Of a stretch of DNA of 64,000 bases, positions 30,005 to 39,929 are shown piece by piece. The notes beneath the pieces are model-generated. The model saw only the letters and a program-made list of their open reading frames with translations, was not told the origin of the DNA and did not search any database. The stretch covers positions 1,488,001 to 1,552,000 of the forward strand of contig NZ_CP007030.1 of assembly GCF_000227665.2 (NCBI RefSeq), read 5' to 3'. The position numbers and the translations under genes are program-made. This stretch comes from Thiomicrospira aerophila AL3. Lineage in GTDB: Bacteria > Pseudomonadota > Gammaproteobacteria > Thiomicrospirales > Thiomicrospiraceae. Within the stretch, counting starts at the first letter, position 1, and every line of letters begins with the position of its first letter.

Positions 30005-31114
30005 TTATACGGGCTTAAGCAATAACCTTAATGCCTCTATAAGCTGGTTATTCTCTGTTGGCGAGCCTATGGTAATGCGCAAACAATTTGTCAACACACC
30101 ACCTTGTGGGCTCAAGTTTTTAATTAAAATACCTGCGGCCTTTAAACCCTCAAAAACCTGAGGGGCACTTGGACCGGCTTCGTTTAACCGAACTACAATA
30201 AAATTAGCGGCAGTAGCATAGACTTTAATACCAGGTAATGCAGCCAAGGCTTGACTCAACTGAATGCGATCATCACAAATCTGTTGCGCCTGCTCAGCTA
30301 AGATAGACCAATGCGAAAGCGCAACTAACGCGCTAGCTTGCGTCATGGTATTGATGTTGTAGGGCAAACGTAGCTTATCCACCTGCTCAATCCAGGCCTT
30401 CGGCCCTACAAGATAGCCTAAGCGCAGCCCCGCTAGCCCTACTTTAGAAAAGGTGCGCATCACCAAAAGGTGTGGATACTGCACGGTATCGAGAATAAAA
30501 CTATCTTCTGCAAAGGCGTGGTAGGCTTCATCCACCACAACCAGGCCTGGTGCGGCTTCAATAATGCGAATTAAATCCTGTCGAGATAGTGCATTACCGG
30601 TTGGGTTATTGGGGTAGGCAATAAACACCAAAGCCGGTTGCTGTTGCGCCATGGCCTCAACAAAGGCATCGACATCTAATTCGAAATCGTCATTCAATGC
30701 CACCGAACAATAATCTGCCCCCAAAAACCGGGCGATCATGTCATACATGACAAATGTCGGTGCGATTGACATCACCTTTGCACCGGGGCGATTAACTGCC
30801 ATAATTAGCAACTGAATCAACTCATCTGAGCCATTGCCAAACAATAATCCTGTTTCAGCGGCTAAACCCAAATGCTGGTGGAGAGCGTTATGTAGCTCAG
30901 TCGCACCCGGATCAGGGTAACGGTTCAGACTCAACTCTGCCAACTTATCCAACCAGGCCTGGCGCAACAACGGAGGCCAGTCATAGGGATTTTCCATGGC
31001 ATCAAGTTTCACCATTTTAGCGCTAGGCGGAACATGATAGGCATGCAACGCCTGAATTTCTGGGCGTACTAACTGTGCAACCGCCTGATCGACAGAGCTA
31101 AACTGTGCGGTCAT
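30005..31114 (-). CDS. hisC: histidinol-phosphate aminotransferase
   Basis: PLP-dependent transaminase of histidine synthesis. About 369 residues with NRYPDPGATELHNALHQ near residue 70, NPTGNALSR near 160, VVDEAYHAF near 190 and the PLP lysine in RTFSKVGLAGLRLGY near 220. The ATG at 31112-31114 starts 1 base before the hisD stop region; a longer in-frame reading into hisD is rejected. Third of hisG-hisD-hisC. Confidence 0.93.
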   Translation of the reverse strand: MTAQFSSVDQAVAQLVRPEIQALHAYHVPPSAKMVKLDAMENPYDWPPLLRQAWLDKLAELSLNRYPDPGATELHNALHQHLGLAAETGLLFGNGSDELIQLLIMAVNRPGAKVMSIAPTFVMYDMIARFLGADYCSVALNDDFELDVDAFVEAMAQQQPALVFIAYPNNPTGNALSRQDLIRIIEAAPGLVVVDEAYHAFAEDSFILDTVQYPHLLVMRTFSKVGLAGLRLGYLVGPKAWIEQVDKLRLPYNINTMTQASALVALSHWSILAEQAQQICDDRIQLSQALAALPGIKVYATAANFIVVRLNEAGPSAPQVFEGLKAAGILIKNLSPQGGVLTNCLRITIGSPTENNQLIEALRLLLKPV

Positions 31115-31115
31115 A

Positions 31116-32423
31116 TTATTTACGCAACCGATAACGGGCAGACGCAGCATGGGCTTGCAAGCCTTCACCATCCGCCATAATTGCGGCGGTACGCCCTAAG
31201 GTGTCCGCCCCGTCTGGTGAACACATAATCAAACTTGAACGCTTCTGAAAATCATACACGCCTAAGGGTGAAGAAAAACGCGCGGTACGAGAAGTCGGTA
31301 ATACGTGATTAGGTCCGGCACAATAATCACCCAGCGCTTCAGCGGTGTAACGACCCATAAAAATGGCACCTGCATGACGTATTTTGGGCAGCATTGCTTT
31401 AGGGTCTGCAACAGATAATTCTAAATGCTCAGGCGCAATCAAATTAATCATCTCGATCGCCTGCTCCATATCCTTAACCGTAATGACCGCGCCACGGTTT
31501 TCTAATGCGGTGCGTATAATAGCTTTTCGCGGCATGGTCTCTAGCAAGCGCGTCATACTTGCAACCACCTTATCGGCAAAGGCCGCATCCGGGGTGACTA
31601 GAATTGATTGGGCATCCTCATCATGCTCTGCCTGAGAAAATAAATCCATTGCAATCCAATCAGGATCGGTTTCACCATCACAAACCACCAGAATTTCTGA
31701 GGGGCCAGCAATCATGTCAATACCGACCGTACCAAACACCATTCGCTTCGCTGTCGCGACATAAATATTACCTGGTCCCACAATTTTATCTACTGCCGGA
31801 ATGGTTTCAGTACCATAGGCTAGTGCCGCAACTGCTTGCGCGCCGCCAACGCAGAACACGCGATCAACACCACATATCGCCGCTGCGGCTAGGACTAATT
31901 CATTCACCTCACCCCGAGGCGTAGGCACCACCATAATCAGTTCTTTTACGCCTGCGACTTTTGCCGGTACCGCATTCATCACCACCGACGAAGGATAAGC
32001 AGCTTTTCCGCCGGGTACATACAAGCCAACACGATCTAAGGGTGTCACCTGCTGACCTAGCATCGTGCCATCGGCTTCTTCATAACTCCAAGAATCCGAT
32101 TTTTGACGCAAGTGATAAGCTTCAACACGTTTTGCAGACAATTCGAGCGCTTCACGTTGTTCAGCAGGTAAATCTGCCAGGGCTTGCTGTAAACGTGCTT
32201 GCGGGATTTCTAACTGCGCCTGATCTGTTAGGGTCAATTGATCAAATTTTGCAGTGTAATCCATTAAGGCTTGGTTGCCGCGCTGACGAACATCCATCAC
32301 CACCTCTTTAACAACCTGGTTTACACGATCATCGGACACACTTTCCCATGATAGGATCTGGTCCATTTTGGTATTAAAATCTGCTTCGTTCGCATCAAAA
32401 CGTCGGATGGCTAGCGTGCTCAT
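31116..32423 (-). CDS. hisD: histidinol dehydrogenase
   Basis: Zinc- and NAD-dependent enzyme that makes histidine from histidinol. 435 residues with [20 protein letters not shown] near residue 130, [12 protein letters not shown] near 215, [12 protein letters not shown] near 240, [11 protein letters not shown] (zinc and catalytic residues) near 260 and GPNHVLPT near 370. Starts 2 bases after hisG. Confidence 0.97.
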   Translation of the reverse strand: MSTLAIRRFDANEADFNTKMDQILSWESVSDDRVNQVVKEVVMDVRQRGNQALMDYTAKFDQLTLTDQAQLEIPQARLQQALADLPAEQREALELSAKRVEAYHLRQKSDSWSYEEADGTMLGQQVTPLDRVGLYVPGGKAAYPSSVVMNAVPAKVAGVKELIMVVPTPRGEVNELVLAAAAICGVDRVFCVGGAQAVAALAYGTETIPAVDKIVGPGNIYVATAKRMVFGTVGIDMIAGPSEILVVCDGETDPDWIAMDLFSQAEHDEDAQSILVTPDAAFADKVVASMTRLLETMPRKAIIRTALENRGAVITVKDMEQAIEMINLIAPEHLELSVADPKAMLPKIRHAGAIFMGRYTAEALGDYCAGPNHVLPTSRTARFSSPLGVYDFQKRSSLIMCSPDGADTLGRTAAIMADGEGLQAHAASARYRLRK

Positions 32424-32425
32424 GA

Positions 32426-33058
32426 TTACTTACCTATTACTGTATTGAATTTTTCGATTATTTGCTGAATCTGCTGATATTTGGTTTTATAAGCATGTTG
32501 ATTCACAATTAGACGTGAACTGATGTCAGCAATGTGCTCCAAAGGTTTGAGGTGATTTGCTTTAAGGGTATTGCCGGTGTCAACTAAATCAACAATACGA
32601 TCTGCCAAACCAATTAAAGGCGCCAATTCCATAGAACCGTAAAGCTTAATTAGATCAACTTGCTGGCCCTGTGCGGCATAATACGCCCGAGCTGAGTTGA
32701 CATATTTCGTGGCTATTTTCAAACGATGACCATGCGGACGCTCTTCAACAGGACCGGCCACCATTAAACGACACTTGGCAATCTGTAAATCTAGCAATTC
32801 ATATAAATTATCACTAGGCGCTTCCATTAACACGTCTTTACCCGCCACACCCAAATCTGCAGCACCGTATGAAACATAGGTGGGCGCATCGGTAGTCCGC
32901 ACGACTAGCAAACGAACGTTGGGTTGGGTCGTTTCCAAAATTAATTTGCGGCTTGTATCTGGATCGTCTAAAGGCTCAATACCGGCTGCCTTTAACAATG
33001 GCAAGGTGTCTTTAAAAATGCGCCCTTTTGACAAGGCAATCGTAAGTTGGTTTGACAT
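32426..33058 (-). CDS. hisG: ATP phosphoribosyltransferase, short form
   Basis: First enzyme of histidine synthesis. At 210 residues it is the short form (HisGS), which lacks the regulatory domain and needs HisZ elsewhere in the genome. Motifs: [18 protein letters not shown] at the start, [12 protein letters not shown] near 70 and [21 protein letters not shown] near 150. It lies 15 bases after murA. Confidence 0.94.
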   Translation of the reverse strand: MSNQLTIALSKGRIFKDTLPLLKAAGIEPLDDPDTSRKLILETTQPNVRLLVVRTTDAPTYVSYGAADLGVAGKDVLMEAPSDNLYELLDLQIAKCRLMVAGPVEERPHGHRLKIATKYVNSARAYYAAQGQQVDLIKLYGSMELAPLIGLADRIVDLVDTGNTLKANHLKPLEHIADISSRLIVNQHAYKTKYQQIQQIIEKFNTVIGK

Positions 33059-33073
33059 AGCTTTCTCAGTAAA

Positions 33074-34333
33074 TTATTGGCTCAGGCGTTGAATATCTGC
33101 GCCTAAGCGATGAAATTTTTCTTCAATCAATTCATAACCGCGGTCAATATGATAGATCTGCTCGACGTGGGTTTGTCCTTCTGCTACCAAAGCAGCCAAA
33201 ATAAGACAGGCCGATGCACGCAGATCCGTGGCATGAACACTACTGCCTTTAAAGGTATCCTGCCCAGACGTTCGCGCCAGATTACCTTCGATCGTAATAT
33301 GCGCACCCATTTTTTCGAGTTCAGTAACATGCATAAAACGATTTTCAAAAATTGTTTCACGAATCGCACCCGCACCGGATGCCAAGGCATTCATCACTAA
33401 AAACTGCGCTTGCATATCGGTAGGAAAACCGGGATAGGGTTGTGTTTCGACATCAACCGGTTTTAGAATTCGACCACGACAATCAATATGAATCTTGCGA
33501 TCCTCAATCTGGACATCACAACCCGCTTCAGTAAATTTTGCCAGCACCGATTTAAGATGACTCGGCTCAACATTAGCGACGGTAATTGCCGACCCAGTCA
33601 CCGCTGCTGCAGCGAGATAAGTTCCTGCTTCAATACGGTCTGGAATCACACGGTAATCGACACCATTAAGCTCATCGACCCCTTCAATGACAAGGTGATC
33701 CGTACCAATGCCGGTAATTTTAGCGCCCATTTTGGTTAAGAAAATGGCTAAATCTGTTACTTCGGGCTCGCAAGCTGCATTTCGTAAGTGCGTCACACCT
33801 TCTGCCAAAACCGCGCCCATCAGCAAATTTTCTGTACCGGTCACGGTCACTTTGTCCATGTAAATATCCGCGCCTTTTAAGCGTTTGGCTTGGGCGTGAA
33901 TAAAACCCTCTTCGATTTTAATCTCCGCACCCATGGCCTCAAAACCTTTGATATGAATATCAACCGGTCTAGAACCTATCGCACAGCCACCCGGTAAAGC
34001 CACATGGGCTTGACCAAAGCGCGCCAATAATGGCCCCATCACTAAAATAGACGCACGCATACTTTTCACCAACGCATAGGGTGCGGTAAAGTCACGCAAA
34101 TGACTACAGTCCACCGTGATATTCATACGTTCATCAATCATGATTTCGCCACCTAGGGTGGCCAGAAGCTGCAAACTGGTCGTCACATCTTTTAAATGCG
34201 GAATATTAGAGAGGGTAACCGGTGTCTGGGCGAGTACACACCCCATTAAAATAGGCAATGCAGCATTTTTAGAGCCGGATATGTCTACTTCACCGTGAAG
34301 TTTAGCGCCCCCTTTAATCAGCAGTTTTTCCAT
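33074..34333 (-). CDS. murA: UDP-N-acetylglucosamine 1-carboxyvinyltransferase
   Basis: Catalyses the first committed step of peptidoglycan synthesis. 419 residues, full length. The N terminus MEKLLIKGGAKLHGEVDISG, SGSKNAALPILMG near residue 20, the catalytic cysteine in LPGGCAIGSRPVDIH near 116 and PYPGFPTDMQAQFLV near 303 are all typical. Starts directly after ibaG. The order ibaG-murA-hisG-hisD is widespread in proteobacteria. Confidence 0.97.
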   Translation of the reverse strand: MEKLLIKGGAKLHGEVDISGSKNAALPILMGCVLAQTPVTLSNIPHLKDVTTSLQLLATLGGEIMIDERMNITVDCSHLRDFTAPYALVKSMRASILVMGPLLARFGQAHVALPGGCAIGSRPVDIHIKGFEAMGAEIKIEEGFIHAQAKRLKGADIYMDKVTVTGTENLLMGAVLAEGVTHLRNAACEPEVTDLAIFLTKMGAKITGIGTDHLVIEGVDELNGVDYRVIPDRIEAGTYLAAAAVTGSAITVANVEPSHLKSVLAKFTEAGCDVQIEDRKIHIDCRGRILKPVDVETQPYPGFPTDMQAQFLVMNALASGAGAIRETIFENRFMHVTELEKMGAHITIEGNLARTSGQDTFKGSSVHATDLRASACLILAALVAEGQTHVEQIYHIDRGYELIEEKFHRLGADIQRLSQ

Positions 34334-34561
34334 TTAATTGCTCTCTAGCACACTGGTTTTAATCGATAGCGCATGCAACTCACCCGATTCAAACTGCTGT
34401 TTAAAAATATCATTAACGGCACGATGACGTTGCAATGGCGTCATACCTTTAAATTGCGGCGCTTTCACTTCAACTGAAAAATTACAATCAGCACCCGACA
34501 TGGTGACCTGACAACCTGGCAATACCTCGTGAATCATTTGCTGGATTTTTTCTGGCGACAT
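34334..34561 (-). CDS. ibaG: BolA-family protein IbaG
   Basis: A 75-residue BolA-like protein, which partners monothiol glutaredoxins in iron-sulfur handling. The BolA fold is seen in VTMSGADCNFSVEVKAPQF and GMTPLQRHRAVNDIF. The ATG at 34559-34561 has AAGGAA upstream; a GTG one codon earlier is possible. Sits between the exporter genes and murA, as in the E. coli mla-ibaG-murA cluster. Confidence 0.92.
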   Translation of the reverse strand: MSPEKIQQMIHEVLPGCQVTMSGADCNFSVEVKAPQFKGMTPLQRHRAVNDIFKQQFESGELHALSIKTSVLESN

Positions 34562-34576
34562 CACGTTTTCCTTTTT

Positions 34577-35338
34577 TTAGTGGCGTATTTTAACGCCTTT
34601 ATGCAACAAAACTAAATTTATTGCGCTCACAAGCACTAAAAACAGCAAGGTTACCGCTAAGCTTAACCAAACAGAAATATCAGAAACGGCATAAAATCCG
34701 TAGCGAAAACCGTCCACCATATAAAAAAATGGGTTAAACATTGACAAAAACTGCCAAAAACTAGGCAAGGAATGAATGGAATAAAATACGCCGCTTAGAA
34801 AGGTCAGCGGCATAATAATAAAATTTTGAAAAGCCGCTAAATGATCATACTTTTCAGCCACTATGCCCGCAATTAAACCCAACCCACCCACAACAGCCGC
34901 GCTTAATACGGCAAACAATAAAATCCAACTCGCATAATGTATCTGCAAGTCATAGCCAATCCAACCTACCAGCAACACCCCGACGCCAACGGCTAATCCG
35001 CGCACAACCGCTGCGGCTACAAATGCCACATATAAATCTAAAGCAGTAAGTGGACTGAGTAAAACAAAACTTAAATTGCCATAGATTTTTGATTGAATGA
35101 TACTTGAAGAGGAATTGGAAAAGGCATTCTGCAAGATAGCCATCATGACCAGGCCTGGTATTAAAAACTGGCTATAGCTGATATTGCCAAATTCTAGAAT
35201 TTTGGTCTCGATCACTGTGCCAAAGATCAGTAAAAACAATAAGGTCGATACAATCGGGGCAAAAATGGTTTGCACGGCTACCGAATAAAAGCGGCGAACC
35301 TCTTTGACAAAGAATGTCCATGAGCCATAATAATTCAA
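34577..35338 (-). CDS. ABC-2 type exporter permease (YadH-like)
   Basis: About 253 residues with six membrane segments of the ABC-2 family (SVAVQTIFAPIVSTLLFLLIFG, LIPGLVMMAILQNAFSNSSSS, LTFLSGVFYSIHSLP). Start is a TTG at 35336-35338, which shares its bases with the TGA of the ATPase gene and has GGAG 8 bases upstream; the longer in-frame reading inside the ATPase gene is rejected. Partner of the adjacent ATPase. Cargo is not known. Confidence 0.87.
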   Translation of the reverse strand: MNYYGSWTFFVKEVRRFYSVAVQTIFAPIVSTLLFLLIFGTVIETKILEFGNISYSQFLIPGLVMMAILQNAFSNSSSSIIQSKIYGNLSFVLLSPLTALDLYVAFVAAAVVRGLAVGVGVLLVGWIGYDLQIHYASWILLFAVLSAAVVGGLGLIAGIVAEKYDHLAAFQNFIIMPLTFLSGVFYSIHSLPSFWQFLSMFNPFFYMVDGFRYGFYAVSDISVWLSLAVTLLFLVLVSAINLVLLHKGVKIRH

Positions 35339-36267
35339 GACGTTGACTCCGTGATATTTAAAAATACATCTTCTAATTTTGCATCTTGCAAGCGTATATC
35401 CGCCAAAGCCACACCCTGCTGCTGTGCCCAAGCCAACAATTGTGCGGTGGTAATCGATTTTGACAACTTGATTTTAAACTTGACCGGTGACAAGCCCTGA
35501 ACCTCAAATACATCTGCAGCAAAATCGGCTTGTTGTAGCAGGCCTGCTAACTCAGCCGGCTGTTCAAGCTCTAGCTGAAGATGTCGATAAGGGTGTCGTG
35601 CAATTAGATCCTGGGTTTTTTCCAGCGCGATTAATTGGCCTTTTTGCATGATGCCTACGCTATCACACAGGCTCTCCGCCTCTTCCAAATAATGGGTTGT
35701 TAAAATAATAGTATGGCCTTGTTGATGTAATTCTTTAGCAAACTGCCACAGTGTTCGACGCAAATCGACATCCACTCCGGCTGTAGGCTCGTCCAGCACT
35801 ATCACCTGTGGACGATGCACCAATGCCATCGCAATAAGTACTCGTCGTTTCATGCCACCAGATAACTGCTGGGTATCCACCCCCGCCTTATCGGTTAAGG
35901 ATAATCTCGCCAATAACTCATCAATCCAGGCCTGCTGCTTGGCACCACGCAAGCCAAAATAACCTGACTGCAAGGTTAACAACTGACGGATATTAAAAAA
36001 GGGGTCGGCGATTAATTCTTGCGGCACGAGGCCGAGCGCTCGGCGTGCGGCCGTCGCATCCGCGACCACATCATACCCCATTACCTTGACGTGCCCAGCG
36101 GTTGCTTTCACCAGTCCTGCCATGGTGTTGATCAGGGTTGATTTGCCCGCGCCATTAGGGCCCAGCAGACCAAAAAACTGCCCCTGCTCAACATTAAAGC
36201 TCACATCATCAAGCGCTTTCAGCTCACCATAGTGTTTACTCAGGTTAATAAACTCGACCGCGTTCAT
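35335..36267 (-). CDS. ABC exporter ATP-binding protein (YadG-like)
   Basis: A 310-residue ATPase close to YadG. Walker A GPNGAGKST near residue 35, the Q loop LVPQELIADPF near 78, signature LSGGMKRRV near 140 and Walker B VIVLDEPTAGVD near 155. Overlaps mlaB and the permease gene by 4 bases each, so it is embedded in the mla operon. Its C-terminal 80 residues form a regulatory extension. Confidence 0.9.
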   Translation of the reverse strand: MNAVEFINLSKHYGELKALDDVSFNVEQGQFFGLLGPNGAGKSTLINTMAGLVKATAGHVKVMGYDVVADATAARRALGLVPQELIADPFFNIRQLLTLQSGYFGLRGAKQQAWIDELLARLSLTDKAGVDTQQLSGGMKRRVLIAMALVHRPQVIVLDEPTAGVDVDLRRTLWQFAKELHQQGHTIILTTHYLEEAESLCDSVGIMQKGQLIALEKTQDLIARHPYRHLQLELEQPAELAGLLQQADFAADVFEVQGLSPVKFKIKLSKSITTAQLLAWAQQQGVALADIRLQDAKLEDVFLNITESTS

Positions 36268-36554
36268 GTGGCTGCCCGATTAAGTGAATCTTGCAAATTG
36301 TACAACTGCGCCAACTCCAAGCCTGCTGCCGGTAAATCACGAATTTGAACCCCAGCAGACTGATCTAAACAACAGGTTAACCAAGCCAGTCCAGCGCTAT
36401 CTATCTGAGTGACGCCAGCAAGATCAATCACCTGAAAGGGGAGCGACGTTTGCTTTAACCAGGCCTGCAACTTGGGTTGTTGATGCAAGGCTGCCAAGGT
36501 TAGCAGTCCTTTTAGCTGTAAAGATTGATCAGTCAGCTGCCATGTTAGTGACAC
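36264..36554 (-). CDS. mlaB: MlaB, STAS-domain subunit of the Mla lipid transporter
   Basis: A 96-residue STAS-domain protein; the conserved loop is IDLAGVTQIDSAGLAWL near residue 43. MlaB binds MlaF and is needed for activity of the inner-membrane MlaFEDB complex. Placed directly after mlaC with no gap. Confidence 0.85.
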   Translation of the reverse strand: MSLTWQLTDQSLQLKGLLTLAALHQQPKLQAWLKQTSLPFQVIDLAGVTQIDSAGLAWLTCCLDQSAGVQIRDLPAAGLELAQLYNLQDSLNRAAT

Positions 36555-37169
36555 TTAATTAAACCCCACGTTTCGGTCTTTCATGCTATCAATCACGGCT
36601 TGTAAACCGCGGCGTTCAATATCTGCACTATAGGTCTGACGCAGACTGAGTAATAGACTGATATTTTCCGCCAATACGTCATAAATCATCCAATTACCGC
36701 TACCGGCTTCTTTATGAACGCGATACGCAATATCAAAGTTATTGCCATTCGATTGTTTAACGCGGGTTTGGACAATAACACGGTCTTGACCATCTGGAAT
36801 AGCTGAGCCAATTTCAACACTCTCCACATTAAAGCGCATCAAGCTATTGGAATATTGCTGAATAACCGACAAGGTAAATTGATCTACAAAATCTTGCTGC
36901 TGCTGCGGTGTAGCCGTACGCCAATCTCGCCCCACTACAAAGCGTGCCATCCGCATCGTATCAACATAAGGCAATAGTTTTTCATCTGCAAAGGCTTTCA
37001 GTGCTTTAGGGTCTTGCGCCAACTCTTCGGCACGCTGTTTTAATTCATTTAACACTAAACCCGACATGCCTTGAATCATGGCTTGCGGATCTGACTGGTC
37101 CACATTAGCTGCTTTAGCCATACCCACGCTCAATAGCATGGCGATGGTTAGACTTGTAATCCACTTCAT
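36555..37169 (-). CDS. mlaC: MlaC, periplasmic phospholipid carrier
   Basis: A 204-residue periplasmic protein with a signal peptide (MKWITSLTIAMLLSVGMAKA). The mature part has RMARFVVGRDWRTATPQQQQ and WMIYDVLAENISLLLSLRQ typical of the Ttg2/MlaC family. It ferries phospholipid between the outer-membrane MlaA complex and MlaD. Overlaps mlaD by 4 bases. Confidence 0.92.
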   Translation of the reverse strand: MKWITSLTIAMLLSVGMAKAANVDQSDPQAMIQGMSGLVLNELKQRAEELAQDPKALKAFADEKLLPYVDTMRMARFVVGRDWRTATPQQQQDFVDQFTLSVIQQYSNSLMRFNVESVEIGSAIPDGQDRVIVQTRVKQSNGNNFDIAYRVHKEAGSGNWMIYDVLAENISLLLSLRQTYSADIERRGLQAVIDSMKDRNVGFN

Positions 37170-37636
37170 TCACGACCTCCTTCGGTCAAACTTACCATTA
37201 GTCGTCCAATTAAATTTTCTAGCACCAGTGCGGATTGGGTAAAGTGAATCCGATCACCTGCTTGCAAGACGATATCATCACCCCCTACCTCTAAACCGAT
37301 ATATTGACTACCCAATAAACCCGAAGTCAGAATCGATACCGATGAATCGGCTGGGATATCATCAAATTCACGAAAGATATCCATCACCACACGGGCTCGA
37401 TAGGATACTGGATCAAGCTCTATCCGGTTGACCCGCCCTACAACGACACCTGATACCTTAACAGGCGCGCGAGCGGTTAAACCGCCAATGTTTGAAAACA
37501 GCGCATCGACCTGGTAGGTTGGACGGTCTTGCAAGCCACTAAAATTGCTGACCTTAAGCGCAATAAAAACCGTTGATATCAAAGTAATCAGCACGAGTAA
37601 CCCGACGCCTATTTCAAATTTAAGTTGTTTTGACAT
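37166..37636 (-). CDS. mlaD: MlaD, MCE-domain subunit
   Basis: About 156 residues: one N-terminal membrane helix (IGVGLLVLITLISTVFIAL) and a single MCE domain (VDALFSNIGGLTARAPVKVSGVVVG). Hexameric MlaD links the MlaFE transporter with MlaC. The second ATG, 37634-37636, is preferred since AAGGA sits 6 bases before it. Shorter than E. coli MlaD by about 27 residues at the C terminus. Confidence 0.92.
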   Translation of the reverse strand: MSKQLKFEIGVGLLVLITLISTVFIALKVSNFSGLQDRPTYQVDALFSNIGGLTARAPVKVSGVVVGRVNRIELDPVSYRARVVMDIFREFDDIPADSSVSILTSGLLGSQYIGLEVGGDDIVLQAGDRIHFTQSALVLENLIGRLMVSLTEGGRE

Positions 37637-37649
37637 GCTCATTCCTTTC

Positions 37650-38426
37650 TCAGGTAAACATAATTGAAGTTAATATAAAGTCTAAACCTAGCACACCCAA
37701 AGAAGCATGCACAACGGTTCGGGTCGTGGCTCGGCTCACCCCTTCTGACGTAGGAATAGCATAACAACCTTGATACAGGGCCACCAACGCAATTAAAACG
37801 GCGAATACGACGGCTTTAATAAAACCATTAACCACATCCGCATGCCAATCGACGTTCTGATTCATCTGTGCCCAAAACGCACCCGAGTCGACACCCAACC
37901 AACCCACGGTAACGACATAGCCGCCAAAAATCCCCAGTGCAATAAAAATCATCGCCAACATCGGTAGTGCAATAATACAAGCCAAAACACGTGGAATCAC
38001 TACGTATCGCATAGGATCAACCGCCATCATTTCCAACGCAGAAAACTGCTCAGTTGAACGCATCAATCCCACTTCTGCCGTCAATGCCGAGCCAGCGCGA
38101 CCGGCAAAGAGTAACGCCGCAACAACGGGGCCTAACTCCCTAATCAATGACAAGGCGGTCATCGTCCCCACCGCTTCTTCTGAGTTAAAAGTTTTTAGAA
38201 TATGATGACCTTGCAGCCCCAAAACCATGCCAACAAATAGGCCGGCTGTAACAATAATCGGCAGTGACAATACTCCCGCCATATAAACCTGCTTTAACAG
38301 CAGTCTAATCCGCCACAAACCGCTAGGAATAAGAGGGAGTAACTGCCAGACAAATAAGGCCATTTGCCCAATACCCGCGAGCAGCATTAAACTGGAACGT
38401 CCAAGACTTGCGATGGCTCTAATCAT
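37650..38426 (-). CDS. mlaE: MlaE, permease of the Mla lipid transporter
   Basis: A 258-residue membrane protein of the MlaE family with LPIIVTAGLFVGMVLGLQGHH near residue 55, LIRELGPVVAALLFAGRAGSA near 92 and GVSRATTRTVVHAS near 227. Overlaps mlaF by 4 bases. Confidence 0.93.
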   Translation of the reverse strand: MIRAIASLGRSSLMLLAGIGQMALFVWQLLPLIPSGLWRIRLLLKQVYMAGVLSLPIIVTAGLFVGMVLGLQGHHILKTFNSEEAVGTMTALSLIRELGPVVAALLFAGRAGSALTAEVGLMRSTEQFSALEMMAVDPMRYVVIPRVLACIIALPMLAMIFIALGIFGGYVVTVGWLGVDSGAFWAQMNQNVDWHADVVNGFIKAVVFAVLIALVALYQGCYAIPTSEGVSRATTRTVVHASLGVLGLDFILTSIMFT

Positions 38427-39214
38427 TTTTGGGCACCCCAGGGTTCAACAGGGTAGTGAAATGGCACTGGACCATCGGCAGTGCCTTGCAAAAACTGTTG
38501 CACGTAAGCTGACTCTGATGCCATCAATTCAGCCGGCGTGCCTTCGGCGATTATCCGCCCTTCTGATAACACGCAAGCATGATCAGCAATCGATAAGACT
38601 TCAGTCACATCATGCGATACCAGCACACTGGTGAGGTGCAGTTGATCATTTAATGACTTAATCAACTTAATTAGCACTCCCATCGTAATCGGATCTTGAC
38701 CGACAAAAGGCTCGTCATAAAAAATAACCTCTGGGTCAAGAATAATCGCGCGAGCCAAAGCGACGCGCCGCGCCATTCCACCAGACAGCTCGGCTGGCAT
38801 CAGCCCCATAGCACCTCGCAAGCCCACTGCTTCTAGCTTCATGGCGACCAGCTTTTCAATGAGCTGCGGTGCGAGATGTTTAAAATGTTCACGCAATGGA
38901 AATGCAATATTTTCAAACACCGTCAAATCGGTCAGTAACGCACCACTCTGAAACAACATACCCATTTGCTGGCGTAACCGATAAAGTTGAGTGCGCGAGA
39001 GCGTTTGGATATCTTGGCCATAAAATAATACTTGGCCACTATCAGGCTTTAATTGCCCCACCATCAACTTTAACAGGGTCGTTTTCCCCGTTCCACTTGG
39101 CCCCATAATGGCGGTGATTTTGCCCGGGTAGACGCGAAAACTTAACTGATCAAAAATCTTTCGCCTTCCGCGACTAAAACTTAGATCAACAACTTCAATA
39201 ATGGGACTGGCCAA
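38423..39214 (-). CDS. mlaF: MlaF, ATPase of the Mla lipid transporter
   Basis: A 263-residue ABC ATPase: Walker A GPSGTGKTTLLK near residue 38, ELSGGMARRVALARAI near 143, Walker B EVIFYDEPFVGQDP near 162. Together with MlaE, MlaD and MlaB it keeps the outer leaflet of the outer membrane free of phospholipid. First gene of a long minus-strand run down to hisC. Confidence 0.93.
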   Translation of the reverse strand: MASPIIEVVDLSFSRGRRKIFDQLSFRVYPGKITAIMGPSGTGKTTLLKLMVGQLKPDSGQVLFYGQDIQTLSRTQLYRLRQQMGMLFQSGALLTDLTVFENIAFPLREHFKHLAPQLIEKLVAMKLEAVGLRGAMGLMPAELSGGMARRVALARAIILDPEVIFYDEPFVGQDPITMGVLIKLIKSLNDQLHLTSVLVSHDVTEVLSIADHACVLSEGRIIAEGTPAELMASESAYVQQFLQGTADGPVPFHYPVEPWGAQK

Positions 39215-39246
39215 GGTAAAAACTCACTATAGTTGGGTAGGTTTGA

Positions 39247-39876
39247 CTAATAACCGAGTAGCTCAATCATACTAGAAAGATCAGTTAGTTGCTTTGTGGT
39301 CACCTGCTGCGGATTGACAAAAACGGGTACCGCCGTTGAGCCTGGCAAGCTATTTTTAAATGACTCAATCTCGGCCCGCTGTTCTTTAATATGTGCAGGC
39401 AACGAATCAAAATAGGCTAAAGGTGCGCCGGAAAACCGATCATTATTATAGCGCCATTGCCACCCTGATAACACCCATTCATCTTCACTAGGCGTCATCA
39501 GTGTGACGGCTAAATCCTCTAAATCAGCTTGGTGTAACGCGAGATCGTCTGCGCACCAGCCCTCTGTAATTAAAATGCCAGCCAGTTTTGCACCCAAGCC
39601 ACCGCGTAAAAACCTAAATTGTGTAATAGATTCAGGCGTGCATTCAGACCATTTTAGGTAAAACAGGTTTTCAGCTAACATGGCTTCATTAAGCATACTG
39701 AGCATCTCTTGATCCCATTGCATCCAATCGGACTGAGATGTCATCGCTACTCGAAAGTAGTTAAAATAATAATCTGCACGCCAATCGAAGGGCAAATCAT
39801 CAGGATAAAAATGCGACAGTAACGGTTCGGCTTGCCACTCACCAAAGCCAACTGACATACTTTTTAAACAAGTCAT
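39247..39876 (-). CDS. protein of unknown function (weakly DUF72-like N terminus)
   Basis: I do not recognise the 209-residue protein. The N-terminal pattern (GFGEW, then FYPDDLPFDWRADYYFNYF) recalls the opening of DUF72/YecE proteins, but the rest does not match what I know of that family and it is shorter. It is acidic and rich in Trp and Tyr, with no signal peptide or membrane segment. It lies between mlaF and the divergent yrbG, 32 bases upstream of mlaF, so it may lead the mla operon. Confidence 0.6.
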   Translation of the reverse strand: MTCLKSMSVGFGEWQAEPLLSHFYPDDLPFDWRADYYFNYFRVAMTSQSDWMQWDQEMLSMLNEAMLAENLFYLKWSECTPESITQFRFLRGGLGAKLAGILITEGWCADDLALHQADLEDLAVTLMTPSEDEWVLSGWQWRYNNDRFSGAPLAYFDSLPAHIKEQRAEIESFKNSLPGSTAVPVFVNPQQVTTKQLTDLSSMIELLGY

Positions 39877-39929
39877 CTATCTACACCTAAATAAACTCTA
39901 TTAAAAACCCACACTCATTGCCATAAAAT

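Noticed and set aside
32426-33058. hisG suspected to be truncated because it has only 210 residues
   Set aside because: The short HisG form that works with HisZ has this length, and the end motifs are intact.
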